From Chondrus crispus (lineage: Eukaryota > Rhodophyta > Florideophyceae > Gigartinales > Gigartinaceae), in NCBI RefSeq assembly GCF_000350225.1, contig NW_005179379.1:1-50172 (forward strand): a stretch of DNA of 50,172 bases, in the 5' to 3' direction. The notes under the pieces are model-generated. The model had not been told where the DNA came from. It ran no database searches and saw only the letters and a program-made list of their open reading frames with translations. Made by a program: the position numbers and the translations under genes. Positions 1-10,399 of the stretch are shown piece after piece; the stretch's first letter is position 1, and every line of letters begins with the position of its first letter.

Positions 1-2
1 GC

Positions 3-400
3 AAAATCGTAGAGCTTTCCGATGGCGTCTTTATCGCTCTCTACGAGGAGGACACCTTTGTCTCAGATTTGAAGAATAACTCGCGACTCTTGCTCACGGC
101 TTCGGATGACCAGTTGCTGAACACCAATGACTTAGACTCTGGGCATGCTGCAAAGACATGTCGGGGGCATGAAGGGTTGGTTCTGAGTGCGGCCGGGTCA
201 GATGATTCGGAGTTTATTGTGAGCGGGGGAGTGATAGGACTGTCAATATTTGGGATCGGCGGATGGGGGAAACTTTGTATATCTGTAAGGGACACCGAGA
301 TTCGGTTTGGGGAACGACGTTTGAAATGAAGGGGATGAAGACAGTAGCGGTTTATGATGATGGGTCTATTAGCGCTATAGATTGCAGCGGCAAGGTTTGA
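3..400 (+). pseudogene. C-terminal part of a SKI8/WDR61-like WD40 protein, frameshifted
   Basis: The reading frame enters from the window edge, so the start is missing. From about residue 23 it shows WD40 beta-propeller text: LLLTASDD, then GHEGLVLSAAG and EFIVSGG. The frame then shifts by one base near 227-232. In the new frame the repeat continues as SDRTVNIWD, GHRDSVWG and YDDGSISAIDC, ending at TGA 398-400. Repeat order and the short tail after the last strand fit the C-terminal blades of the SKI8/WDR61 family (scaffold of the Ski exosome-cofactor complex; also in the PAF1 complex in some eukaryotes). The first 22 residues do not look like a WD repeat. The shift may be a real lesion or an assembly error. 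The WD40 call is firm; the subfamily is inference. Confidence 0.7.
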
Positions 401-700
401 TCAAAGCGAAATTCAGAGGCACGAAAGGAAGTTAGGTGAACCTCGAGCACCGAACGCGGAGTTGAACATAACGAAGCTGGGAAGCCAATGTGTACTAAGA
501 TGTCGGGATGTGTCGACTAGACGATTCAACTTTAGTGTACAACCCAGTGGAGAAGGTGGCAAAGGGCAAGGTGAGGAGATGGGCTTAAGGAACTAGCATG
601 CTAATAAATGAGAAAGTGGTATGATGCCTCTTTCGTAGAAGAAAGCGCGATGTACAAGAGTGTTGTACAAATACAGAAAAGTATACAGGTAGACCAGGTG
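401..700. other. no gene recognised
   Basis: About 300 bases after the WD40 stop. I see no coding motif, repeat or RNA structure that I can support. Confidence 0.4.
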
Positions 701-978
701 GAGCGAGAACCGAAAAAGGAGGGCATGAGGGTGGCGTCTTGGTGTGAACAAAATTGCGAAAGAAATGTGCGCAGTACCGGCTTGGCGAGCAGGTACTCCT
801 CGACGAGGACTTCGTCGAGCTGCAGCGAGTCGAGCTCGTGCTGCAGGCCGAGGACCGCGGGTCAGACATGAGCGAGCGGCCCGGGCCGGAGTCCATGAAG
901 TCGACCTCGGAGAAGTTGCGCGACTGGATGCGGCGGCGGGAGCCGCCGGGGGCCACTTCACCCCCTGCAGGGGGGTGA
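700..978. other. GC-rich coding-like fragment, strand unresolved
   Basis: This block has strongly G/C-biased third positions, unlike its surroundings. On the plus strand 771-978 reads as a C-terminal peptide (LLDEDFVELQRVELVLQAED, then SEKLRDWMRRREPPGA, stop TGA 976-978) after a possible acceptor AG. On the minus strand the same bases give SRRRIQSRNFSEVDFMDSGP and, after a frame change, GLQHELDSLQLDEVLVEEYL. Both look protein-like because GC-rich codons mirror each other. I recognise no family. It lies downstream of the minus-strand membrane-protein gene at 1264-1715, so the minus reading could belong to a related locus. Confidence 0.25.
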
Positions 979-1263
979 AGAGGCGATGGTTGGGGCCGAG
1001 AGGTGCAAGGGGCGGGAAGTGAGAGGGTAAAGAGGCGGTGGTAAGATGCGGGAAATGTGTGGGCCGGTGGAACGGGGAGAAGCGGGATCCTTTTGTTCAA
1101 TGCGGGGCGAGGATGGGTGACGGCGCCCGCGGGACGGTGGTGCGGGTGTAAGTGCGCAGCATGACGGAGGGGTCGGAGCGGGGAGCAGCTGAACAAGAAC
1201 ACAAACCACAGTTTTGCTGTTCGACATAGCGAAATCGCGCGGAACGAGACGACGAGAGTAGCG

Positions 1264-1715
1264 CTAAACTCTTTCCGGCGAGTATTGATAAATATGCTCC
1301 TTAGCGAGAGGTTGAGTGTGATCGCCGGTGAGCACGTCGTCCGGGTGGGGTGGCGAGACAGCAGGAGGAAGGAGGATAGTCTTAGTATGGACAGCTGGAC
1401 TCTTGTCCATGTTTGAGAGCTCTGGAGGCAGCACACAGCACCACACACAAGCGAGGATAGTGATGATGGCAGAGCCAGTAGCAATAGAGATGACTGCGAT
1501 GGCGAGTTTGCGGAGCAACGTACTGGGCGGATGGGAAGGGAGGGGGCCAGCGCCGGGACCACCCGGTCCATTGCCCCCAGCTAGTCCTGGGGGTGGGGTG
1601 CTGTTGTCAGGTGCAGTTGTTGGTGAAGCTTGAAGGGCTGCTTCTGGCTTTGGACAACCGAGAATGTGAGAAGGAAGACGAAGATGAGAAGGACGAAACG
1701 AATGGAGACCGCCAT
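1264..1715 (-). pseudogene. short signal-peptide / single-TM protein, one frameshift
   Basis: The start ATG (1713-1715) sits in a strong context (ccaccATGG) and opens with a textbook signal peptide, MAVSIRFVLLIFVFLLTFSV. That frame soon stops. After one frame change around 1640-1670 the second frame runs open: a Pro/Ala/Gly-rich stalk (TTAPDNSTPPPGLAGGNGPG), a basic LRK border, a membrane segment AIAVISIATGSAIITILACV, a Cys cluster (CVWCC) and an approximately 50-residue tail ending YSPERV. Together they describe a type I membrane protein of about 150 residues with a small mucin-like ectodomain. No GT-AG intron joins the frames cleanly, so a one-base indel or sequence error is likeliest. The family is unknown to me. 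Confidence 0.5.
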
Positions 1716-1918
1716 GGTGGGCTCACACGACGAAACGGGATGAAGGGCAATTACGAGCGGGGTCTCCTGGACGCGCTCGTGCCGCTTGCGGATGGGGGCG
1801 ACTCGTCGCGCGCTCCATGAAATACACCTCGCTCTGCAGGCGGTACGTGTCCAGCGCGCGGCACACCAGCGCGCGGCGGGATGTTATTTTTTATGTAATA
1901 AGAATATTTATATCCATG

Positions 1919-1969
1919 GATCAGTATTGTGACTCGGGCATACGGTATGCCCGAGTCACAATGCTGATC
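1919..1969. repeat. 25-bp near-perfect inverted repeat with 1-nt spacer
   Basis: Arms 1919-1943 and 1945-1969 are reverse complements except for one position (a G.U-compatible change), around a single G at 1944. The core is GACTCGGGCATAC. It supplies the stop codon (1956-1958) of the adjacent TPS/TPP relic, so it postdates or truncates that gene. Confidence 0.9.
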
Positions 1970-3120
1970 GCGGCGTGGCATGTATGCCGCATACGTCTGA
2001 ACACTTCAGCCACTGCTGCTCCGTTGTGCACCCCTCGCGGTCGAACTGAACGTAAAGGAGTTTTTGCCCCATCAAGACCTCCATCGGACTGCCGTGTAGC
2101 ACCTCCTCGAGCGCTTGCCGAGCATCATGTGCTCGAATCACTGGGAAGTCGGGATCAGCATCTCTGAAATGCCACCTATATGCAATCTCTTTCTGCGACA
2201 AGAAGCTCGTAGGTGTGCTGTCCTCAATTCGTTTCAACGACAGATCGGCCAAATCAAGCGCGTCTCTCATTGCAATGAGATCATGGGGGCTTAATGAGTC
2301 ATCCCAAGTTTCGTCGCGTTTCCCGACTGCAGTATTTCCGGTTGTTTCGAACGTCTCCTCCTCTCCACACTCTACCAATCCACTCATTCTACAGCCCCCA
2401 AACCTCTCCCGTAAAAGGTCTGACCATCGCGCAGAAAACTCGTGTTCTACGGCAAAACCAAGGCCTACTCTTCTGAACCAATCCATGACTGTGTTCTTTT
2501 GCCTCTGTCGCAATGAACACAATATTTTGATCACAACTGGCAAGACGGCGCAGAACTTCGAGAAGTTGCTCAGAGGGTTCCGCCAACTCTGACCGACTCT
2601 CAACCGTGGGAAGAGTACCATCGGAATCAAAGGAAAACAATCGTTTCTCCTTCGTAGCACGGTATGAATATCTAACATGGTGTGTTGGTATCGGAATTAG
2701 TTGTATCGCTTTTGCCTTGCGATTCGCGGAGTATTTGACTATACCGTCAATGAAGCGAACGCCCGATGCGGACGCAGTGTGCAAGTCGACATGGCGGTAT
2801 ACTTTCTGGTGTTTCAACTCTCTCTCGAAGTCGGGCATTTCCAGGCTCTGAAAAATTGCATCGCTGACCATTATCAACGTTCCAGAGATTCACTAGCAAA
2901 GCACCCGTTAAGTTTTTTGCGGCTCCTGTGAACTCGCTCAAGATGAGAACACCATTTTGCTCTGTTTCACATATGATGTACACATGACTCACAAGATTCA
3001 TTCCGTCTCGAAGCGATGTGATTGTAGAACAGCTCCACTCGAAAAGAGGGGTGGTCTGTTTAGTTCTTGAATGAGCTCTCGAACCAAATTTTCATACGCA
3101 TCCGAGAGCGAGGCGCGGCA
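1956..3120 (-). pseudogene. trehalose-6-phosphate synthase/phosphatase (TPS/TPP fusion), C-terminal half, frameshifted
   Basis: Read from high to low coordinates, four frame blocks give one colinear protein. The first is the end of the GT20 synthase domain (SDAYENLVRELIQELN). The second is its donor-binding core: TSLRDGMNLVSHVYIICE, then GVLILSEFTGAAKN and GALLVNLWNVDN. The third is MVSDAIFQSLEMPDFERELK, leading into the HAD-type phosphatase with motif I FDSDGTL near 2612-2632. The fourth is the phosphatase C-terminus with TPTSFLSQKEIAYRWHFRDA and DPDFPVIRAHDARQALEEVL. At least three frameshifts separate the blocks (near 3045, 2880 and 2490). The N-terminal synthase half is missing. The intact enzyme makes trehalose from UDP-glucose and glucose-6-phosphate via trehalose-6-phosphate. 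The stop lies inside the palindrome at 1919-1969. Family assignment is secure. Confidence 0.88.
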
Positions 3121-3407
3121 CCATATCATGGATCATTGCCTCCGCAGTTCATGGGTCAAGATTGTCGAATCTGTAGGTCATCGACATAAATGCAGAGTAG
3201 ATTGATCTACATAATGACTCCAAGGAGTTATCCACTCTTCGAAACCGTGAATTTCACAGTTTCACAAAAATTTCACACTTTGCTGCAGTGCGCAAAGAAT
3301 AAATATACTCTCCAGAATTAGCGACCTGTGTCTAAAAGCCATAAATAGGCTTAAATTCGGCTTAGGCAATATTCCAACGCAGTTCTTTTTAAGAAGGAAA
3401 AATCTTT
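3121..3407. other. AT-rich spacer, no gene recognised
   Basis: The sequence upstream of the TPS/TPP relic contains a weak further match to the synthase (MIHDMVPR near 3,110-3,135) and then AT-rich DNA with no supported feature. Confidence 0.35.
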
Positions 3408-4965
3408 TTAATAACCAATCACTGTTAGTCGAGACCAGCGAAGCGAAAATGCATAATCAGTAGCAGAGTACATATTCTCATCTTCGCCTATCACAATACC
3501 CGACTCAGATATCGCTTCATGCATCGACACACGGTTTCTCTCCAGTCTGCTCACATACAATGAATTGCGATAATCGAACCGCCTTGTTCTCTCTCCGACG
3601 TACATCGAAGGCTCCATTAGGGAGTGATTTATGGAGGCTTCCTGCCAGTCTAAAAATGAAAGGGTACTTACCGTCTTCGTTCTCAGCTAAAGTACCTCCC
3701 AAAAGTCGCAATGCGGAGTCTTCAGCCAGCGCAGCCCCGTTGATCTTCCTACCTTTCGCCACTAGGGCAAGTAAATCTGATTGAACACCGAGGCGTATAC
3801 ATTGAGATACATCGTGCAAAGAATCAAACAAAACTAGTGATTCTTGCAGACCCTGAGATGGAGACTGCGTTTCACAAAAGTTTGGTTCAAACGTAGCACG
3901 AGGACAACGTGACCGAATTACCGTAGCAATCTTGGCAAAATCGGACAGGCTGCAGTTCGCATCAACACGAAGCAGAGACGTAAAGCACATGCCAACAAAA
4001 CGCCCATTGCCTCTCTTAACATCAGAAATAGCGGATCGTGCGTGCGGGAATGAAAGAGGTTTATGAAAGCGATGGACCATTTTGTGTCTCAAGTAGCTGA
4101 AAAACACGTTCAGCAATGCGGTCACTTTCACTTTCATTCCCAATTGTTCGAGAGTAAATTGCGCTCTGCGCACTCATACGCCTCTGTAACTCATCCACTT
4201 TAAGCTCCAAATTGGCAATTCTGGCACCAGTGTGCTGTATTGGGCATCTACATCCTCAGGATTTTTTGGGAGGTGTCATGAATCACATGGAAGGACGATT
4301 CGTTCGTATTGGGTGTAAAGTCGGGATCCGAGAGGGAACCTTCCTCGACTGTTTCGGAGACGGATTCGCAATCGCTCTCCGACGCGAGTGGTTCCTTTTG
4401 GCGGCTCCGCCATGCCTGACGGGCCATGTTCTCACACCCTTTGCCTATATGTGACAGCTTGCGTCCCATGAGACGAGCGCGCATTTTTGTTTCAACAATT
4501 CCGTGTCCCTCTTCCTAACATAAATAGCCTAAAACAGCGCCGTTGACAAGCTCAATATTCGTGACTCGAGCTTTCCACCATATCGTTTTCGATATCTTCT
4601 GACCCTTTCTGCGCCCTTTCCCGATACAAAAGTCTAGCAACCATTTAACCTCAATTTCTTCTCCGGTACTTACGGGTTTCATGATTGCAACCAGGCCGAG
4701 ATGGAACCGGTAAACATTGCGATGTCGCAAGGCACTGTATTCTACGCAGTAGAGCGATGCGATCAGGCGTAGTAAGCCCGGAGGGCCAATCCAGAACGAA
4801 AAATTAAAATGCAGGCACGATCACTGCTGCGGGACGCTGCGGCAATGAGTTGTCATTGTACTTGGCAAATGATGCGTGCAAGACAACGATGTCCTCCATC
4901 TCATTTTTTAGAACACAGGAGCGCTGCCCAGCAATGAATTGGTAGATTGAGGCTAACAAAGCCCG
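3408..4965 (-). pseudogene. unknown acidic/coiled-coil protein with an F-W-I-G domain; broken or intron-containing
   Basis: Read down from about 4965, coherent protein segments follow one another in changing frames. They are LLASIYQFIAGQRSCVLKNE and MEDIVVLHASFAKYNDNS (stop 4804-4806); FWIGPPGLLRLIASLYCVEY with EEIEVKWLLDF and TIWWKARVTNIELVNG (to 4515); an acidic Ser/Glu stretch (SESDCESVSETVEEGSLSD, 4484-4248); a coiled coil (ARIANLELKVDELQRRMS); and a C-terminal region ending FSLRWSRLTVIGY, stop at 3408. The W-rich part resembles the reader-like domain of the oppositely oriented gene at 5054-5662. One frame change coincides with a perfect GTAAGT...TTTTTAG unit of only 22 nt (3650-3671). 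It could be a transposon accessory gene or a chromatin protein; no name is justified. Confidence 0.45.
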
Positions 4966-5053
4966 TTTCTAGATGAATATTTTCTCTCAAAATATGCGCT
5001 CAATAAAATGCCTGCTCCGGAATAATAATATTTATTGATTTCGGAGTAAGTGA

Positions 5054-5662
5054 CCCCGTAGTGTTGCCAAAACACCACCGACCGAAGCCACATGTCCTAA
5101 CGATCTTGTGTCTGAGGAGACACGAGTGAATGACAGGAGAAAGTTAGCCCAGTTACGGCTTCTACGCGACCGCGTGTATGAATCAAGACTGGAGAGATTC
5201 CACTGGAATCTGCGCGACGTATTTGAGATGAACGGAAAGTGTAGAAAAGTTACTGATGCGGTTGATGGCTTGCAAGACGAAATTGAACATGATGAAGTTG
5301 AAATCGAGATGGAAGAACAACCACTGCAAGACCTCGAATACGAATGTAATGACTTCGTAGCGGTACGCAGTTCTTCTTGCTCTATAGAAACCGTCCCGTT
5401 CTGGGTTGGGCGTGTCATATCAATTCACGAGGACGATGAAGGCGTAACTACGGATCTCACCATCCATTGGTGGGAAGTGTACAATGGTAAATGTGCCTGG
5501 ACAGGTAAGTATGCACCCTCTAGGTTACATGAAAACAGGAAACCGTGGACAGAGTTTATCAGTGTCGCAACTGTTTTGTCCAGGTTTTCGGAGTTGAAGA
5601 AATCGAAAGAGATCAGCGCAGCAGCGGCGAGGCAAATTAGGCAGGCTCTTGGAGTTGCGTGA
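5054..5662 (+). CDS. hypothetical protein with F-W-V-G reader-like domain
   Basis: This open frame runs from after the TGA at 5051-5053 to TGA 5660-5662, about 200 codons without a break. No good ATG lies near the 5' end, so the N-terminus may lie on an upstream exon; the first internal ATG is at 5228. The N-terminal half is charged and helical (SEETRVNDRRKLAQLRLLRD; EIEHDEVEIEMEE). The C-terminal half holds a compact W-rich unit: NDFVAVRSSS, PFWVGRVISI, DLTIHWWEVYNG. This spacing recalls Tudor/BAH-like barrels, but similarity is only by eye. A relative of the same unit lies inverted at about 4515-4965. The ORF end abuts a truncated nucleoporin fragment. Confidence 0.5.
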   Translation, partial: PRSVAKTPPTEATCPNDLVSEETRVNDRRKLAQLRLLRDRVYESRLERFHWNLRDVFEMNGKCRKVTDAVDGLQDEIEHDEVEIEMEEQPLQDLEYECNDFVAVRSSSCSIETVPFWVGRVISIHEDDEGVTTDLTIHWWEVYNGKCAWTGKYAPSRLHENRKPWTEFISVATVLSRFSELKKSKEISAAAARQIRQALGVA

Positions 5663-5705
5663 TATGCTGGGTGGCCTCCGCTACTCCGTGGTCTGCTTGA
5701 CGCAG

Positions 5706-6312
5706 TCAGATACGGTAGTGAGGGTGCAATGCCCTGGTAAACTTTAGAGTTTCCGAATTAGCCCTCAACGCCTCTATACCAGCGCGAAGCGTAGCGAGAC
5801 GACGAGTAATATTTGTGGAGCGCGTTTTCGTTTCTGCGATATCTGCGTCAAAACTGTTGCCTTTCGATAGTAATTGAGTCCCTTTTATCCGTTGCCCTCG
5901 CAAGTGTCTCTCAACTGCAAACAGATCGGTCCGAAAGTTCTGGGGAAGCTGCCATACACGAGTGCGCAAGTTGATTTCGGAGGTCTGAGATTGTGGCTGA
6001 TGGGGCTGCTGTTGTTGAGGGGCGCCACCGAAGAGGGACGGAGGATTCTGTGATTGCGCACCGAACAATGAGGCCCCCTGCGCTGGCGCACCAAAGAGAG
6101 AAGGAGAGGACCCAGGCGCGCCGATGCCTGCAGCAGTGACGCTGCCTTGGTCTGTGCCTGAGCACCGGAGCAGCGTTTTGGACGGTACCAGGAAAGGAGC
6201 TTTGGGCCGGCACGCCAAATGTGGGTGCAGCAGCACCGAAGGCCGGTTGCGACGCACCCTGGGTTTGACCAAAGATATTCATATCAGCTGAGCCTACAGC
6301 AGCAACTGGCAA
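5706..6312 (-). pseudogene. Nup58/Nup45-like FG nucleoporin fragment, frameshifted and truncated
   Basis: The first frame (from about 6312 down) gives FG-type repeats: ADMNIFGQTQ, QPAFGAAAPTFG. After a frameshift near 6160 the second frame carries SPSLFGAPAQG, ASLFGAQSQ, PPSLFGGAPQQQQ. It continues into a helical region (LPQNFRTDLFAVERHLRGQR) followed by heptad-like segments to LRANSETLKF. FG repeats followed by this alpha-helical stretch fit the Nup58/45 member of the central-channel Nup62 complex. The protein ends abruptly in unrelated residues (stop 5706), so the C-terminal coiled coils are lost at a junction with the 5054-5662 gene. A possible upstream exon starts at ATG 6483-6485 (MSASKEPSLLAHINELH), not proven. 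Confidence 0.65.
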
Positions 6313-6547
6313 AAGAGCATCTGACTGCCTCCAGTCTCTCTACTGCAATATATATGCCACCAATGCGAATTACCATTGATATTTCTCCAGCGCACACCCC
6401 ACCATACTGCAACGTTAGTTGTTTGAGGCCTGACATGTAGTTCGTTGATGTGAGCAAGTAGCGAAGGTTCCTTCGAGGCAGACATAACTTTTATTTCTCT
6501 TCAACCTTTCCTAGATCTACTAAATGCACATATTAAGCCGGAACAAA

Positions 6548-8005
6548 TTACCAATATGTATTATCACGAAGCCACAATCCCTTGATGATATTGACCACCT
6601 TATCAATTGACTTGGCAGTGGCTGGGTGATCACCAATAACCATGACAACTTTAACACCGGCGCTCTGGCAAGTGGCGACAGCGTTCTGTACAGCCTCAAG
6701 AGGGGGGCCCAGAAGAGCCATCAAGCCGACAAATACCAAACCTACCATGGGGAAGTTGATCTCCTCCACATCAAACTCGAACCTGACAGGGAACTCGGCG
6801 GGGTCAAGATCCCATCTTGGCGAATCCCAAGCGGCGCTCTCCTCTTTCCATCATGAAAGTGAGCTGCTCGTTGATAACAGCCTTGGCATCAGCATCGAAA
6901 TGCATCACACCCTCTTTCGTGAGGACGCTTGTGCACCTCTCCATGACACGTTCAGGAGCCCCTTTATGCAAAAACGGAGGCGATCTCCCGCATCCGCAAC
7001 TTTGTTGATTGTGATCATGAATTTGTTCGCAGAGTTGAAGGGAATGGTCGAAACTTGAGTGTTGCGAGCACGGATTGCACTGACAGACGTGATCTTCTCG
7101 GAAAACTTGAGAACACCAGCCTCTGAAGCATCACCGTTGACCTTGCGTTCGTCAATTGACTTCTCCGGGGTATTATCAAGATGTTCAGCATCGAACATGG
7201 CCTTCGCGCAGTTCGCGCCGATATAAAACAGCTCTTTGGCGCACGAAACCTCAGTGTCAAACGTGGCTTCAGTCGCGGCCGTCTTCGTGGTGTACAGCGC
7301 ATTGTTGTACGCGAGATGGACAATAGTCATTCGGGTCTGGGTAAGATTACCTGTCTTGTCTGAGCAAATGCAAGTAGTCTATCCGAGCGTCTCGACAGCC
7401 TCCAGCTTCTTCACGAGCACTTATTTCTTGGCCATACGCTTCGCGGACTATGTGAAGGAGACCGTCACAGTAGCAAGAAGACCTTCAGAGACATTTGCGA
7501 CAATGATGCCAATGCAGAACACAATGTTGGTGATAACTTCAGTTCCCTTGATGAGACCGATGATGAAAAACAGAACACCGAGCGAGATTGCGACAGAAGA
7601 AATGATGATAACGAAATGATGAATATCGAGCTGCAGGGTAGTGACCTCCGAGCTAGACCCAGCAGCGAGACCAGGAATGCGACCAAATACAGTACCATCA
7701 CCAGTGTTGACAACAATTCCAACGCAAGTTCCATCGACAGCCAATGTACCAAAGAAGGCAAGATTCTTGGTCTTGAGTGGATTCTCATCAGTGCAAGCAA
7801 CGGTACGGCCGATGGGTTAGGACTCACCAGTGAGGGGGGAGTTGTCCACCTTCAGCTCCTGATTTTCTGTCAGACGAATATCGGCTGGGAGTTTATCTCC
7901 CAATTTGACTTGGGCTTGGAGTTGGCGACGCGGGGGGGGGCTGGACGTGACAATATGGGTCATCGTAGTGGGTCGGGGAGGCTTGAAGTGGGCCACAATC
8001 GCCAA
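6548..8005 (-). pseudogene. P-type ATPase alpha subunit, P2C (Na/K-type) pseudogene
   Basis: Nearly the whole relic stays in one frame, broken mainly by in-frame stops. In order: actuator-domain text VKLGDKLPADIRL and KVDNSPLTGES (TGES loop, followed directly by a stop); GIVVNTGDGTVFGRI; membrane helices ending FCIGIIVANVSEGLLATVTV; KRMAKK-stop-VLVKKLEAVETLG-stop; the phosphorylation site CSDKTGNLTQ, where the usual DKTGTLT has Asn; GDASEAGVLKFSEK; IPFNSANKFMITI. After a shift near 6968 comes the nucleotide-site KGAPERVMERC, and after another near 6810 [20 protein letters not shown] and [11 protein letters not shown] (usual TGDH). The downstream membrane half is absent. P2C pumps export Na+ (or exchange Na+/K+); marine algae use such pumps, but this copy cannot work. 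Confidence 0.88.
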
Positions 8006-8369
8006 CTTCGAGCAAGTCCAGACAGAATTTAGGATTAAATTCTGTCGGCAGATTGTGAACAGGTATCAAATTTTTATATAACATAAATTGTACTGCAATT
8101 TCCAAGTAAAATTGTATGATAATTTTTTTGATTTGGCCTATACAGAACCACCCATCCCCCAGATTTAGAGAGTACATGTTGGACGATAACTTCTAAACTA
8201 TTTTGGTTAGTCCACTTCTGTTTTTTGCATATCACTACTACTGCTCTAAGCTTTACAACCATATAAAATATCTGGAATCCGAAGGGGTGCCCCTGGTACT
8301 GTTTGCTATCCCAAATTCTGGTTACAACCAAACCAATGTTTCCCCCTGTACACAACAGGGCGCCAAGGG
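8006..8369. other. AT-rich region before element A; possible degraded LTR
   Basis: No gene is visible. A TATA-like run (catataaaatatc) near 8260-8275 and the position just 5' of gag would suit an LTR promoter, but no matching second copy exists in the window, so LTR borders cannot be set. Confidence 0.3.
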
Positions 8370-9077
8370 TTGGAGTACCCTTTCAAGTTAGAAGACTGCC
8401 AAGATAGCCGAACGCCGCGCACGGGCTCGACACTTCGAATGTCGGAACAGGCTTCGCACGCAGCTACGCCTTCGGAATCTGCACCAGAACCCGAAGTGCG
8501 ATTCATGCCGCATGTAAATGTGGCTGATCTCAACGACAAACAAAAGGGGGTTTTTACCTCCATTCTTCACTTAGAAGCTGCAAATGTGATGCATGGAGAC
8601 TCTCTATTGCGCATGTTTGCAGTTATGTTTCCCCCGGCCGACCTTTTCTCGAAGGAACTCTGCGAGCTCCCGGCCATCTATACCGAGTTGGGCAACTTTC
8701 TCGACGCACATGGGGCAAATATGCAGCAACACTCATCACGCCGCATCATGATGGCTTTAGCTCACAACGTGTATGAGGAGCAGGAAGATCGGCAGGCCGC
8801 TATCGAAATTGTCTCAGAAATAATGGCGGCAGGTCGAAGAATGAGAGCTGACCTCTCTCCAAGAGAAAATAGTCGTCGCTCTGACTCACAGGCTCCAGTC
8901 TTCCACACTTCCGCCGCCAGCGCTCCCTACCGCGTCGCGCACAATGTTGCCATGCATCTCAAGGACAGGGACAAACAGTTTAGTGGCGCCCTAGGTGAGT
9001 CTTGGATGGAGTTTGTCGACGAATACATGCAACTTTGTCGCGACTACGCTCTATCCCAGACTCAGAAGCTCCAATAA
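8370..9077 (+). pseudogene. Element A gag, N-terminal ORF
   Basis: A 235-codon ORF. After a short leader the capsid-like part runs through VNVADLNDKQKGVFTSILHL and later FSGALGESWMEFVDEYMQLC, ending QTQKLQ and stop. The protein clearly continues in another frame (MHNLMCGDAKRFYLDRVDG, from about 9078), so a one-base shift at the junction splits gag. It would form the particle shell. Family membership is inferred from the downstream zinc knuckle and protease. Confidence 0.65.
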
Positions 9078-10399
9078 TGCACAATCTGATGTGTGGAGAC
9101 GCAAAGAGGTTCTATCTTGACCGTGTCGATGGCTACGCGACATCCTTCCAGCAAGCTATCGACCTTATTGAGAAGGAATATAACTCGCCAGTGCGACAAG
9201 CCCGAGTGAGGAACTACTTGAACAATCTTTGGGTCTCGACTTTTACTACTGAAGGACTAGACGAGTCCGCCGCACTGTCTAAGATATACATGGTCATTAC
9301 CAAATTGTCGAGACAAGGGCCCCTTTCTCATCGCGGCGACGCTCACAAGGTTGAGTTCTTCCGTAACGCAGTTGTTGGGCCCAGCTGGTCTCATGAACCG
9401 CTGAGCAGAGTGGCGACACATAGCTTGACGTTCCAACAGCTATACGGAGAACTCCAAGCAGCCCTGCAGCTTCAAAGGGAAGCAAACCAGGCCATTTTGC
9501 GAGATGCCGCGACGAAGTCTAAGGAGCTACGTAATGAAGACGATGTCCCAGGAATCCTATTCGCCGGTCAGACGCGGTATGCCCGGCACCCGTCCCGCAA
9601 TCGTATTTTTCGCGGTGCCCGAAGTACGAGCACGGTCTCCCCTAGGCAAAGGCCTAGCTTTGATCCGCTTAGCATCCAAGGATGCTTCAATTGCGACGAC
9701 AAGTCACATACTATTCGTGACTGTCCCAAACCGATCAATGCAGCTAAATCTGCCGCGAACAAACTCGGCTACTTTCAAAAGAGGAAGAACATGGGAGATC
9801 GAGCAGTGCATGTAGTTCTTGCCCATCTATGCCAACAAGTTCACGGCTCTTCCTCGTCCGTGGCGCAGGAAGGTGAAGACGAGGAAGATGTTCCTGAATA
9901 TCAAACAGATCGAGAGATAGTTGAGTGTATCCTGAGGGACTCTAATGAGTACGACGTCAACTTCACTTCACAACGTGAGGTGCAGAACGATGAAGAGGTA
10001 ACTACTACGTGCCCCTCACAGCACCTAAGTCTTCAAGAGGAAGACGAAGATGGATTTTTCTTCGTCGTGTACGACGGGGAGGAAGCATCAATACAAAAGT
10101 GCGAACACAAATCCGGCGGTATCACGAAGGTCGAATTCGTAGGCGCATGCATTGATACAGGAGCTCAGAAGTCTGTTATTGGTAAACAGCAAGCCATGGC
10201 TTACTTCAGACACATTGGAGAGGAGTTCAAACCGACCACGCAAAATCGACCCGCCAGGTTTAAGTTTGGTAATCGTCGACACGTAGGTCTGGGTCGTGTT
10301 CAGATTTGGATACCCATCAACGAGCCACGTTCTGTGCCCTTGTATCGAAGTAGTAGATGTGGATGTCCCGCTCCTTCTTGGCTTAGACTTTCTAGATGA
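9065..10399 (+). pseudogene. Element A gag C-terminus with zinc knuckle, plus aspartic protease
   Basis: The gag continues with GDAKRFYLDRVDGYATSFQQ. It reaches a CCHC knuckle CFNCDDKSHTIRDC (CX2CX4HX4C) at about 9682-9723. An acidic linker follows, then the protease active site ACIDTGAQKSVIG at about 10145-10180. The flap and C-terminal strands change frame before 10399: VDVPLLLGLDFLDEY is read in the frame that starts at 10296. The knuckle binds genomic RNA and the protease would cut the polyprotein. Only the frame break near 10350 disables this segment. Confidence 0.75.

Noticed and set aside
585..1571. 328-codon minus-strand open frame
   Set aside because: Low-complexity Ser/Arg/Pro composition; it overlaps the better-supported signal-peptide/TM frames (1264-1715) in another frame and shows no domain.
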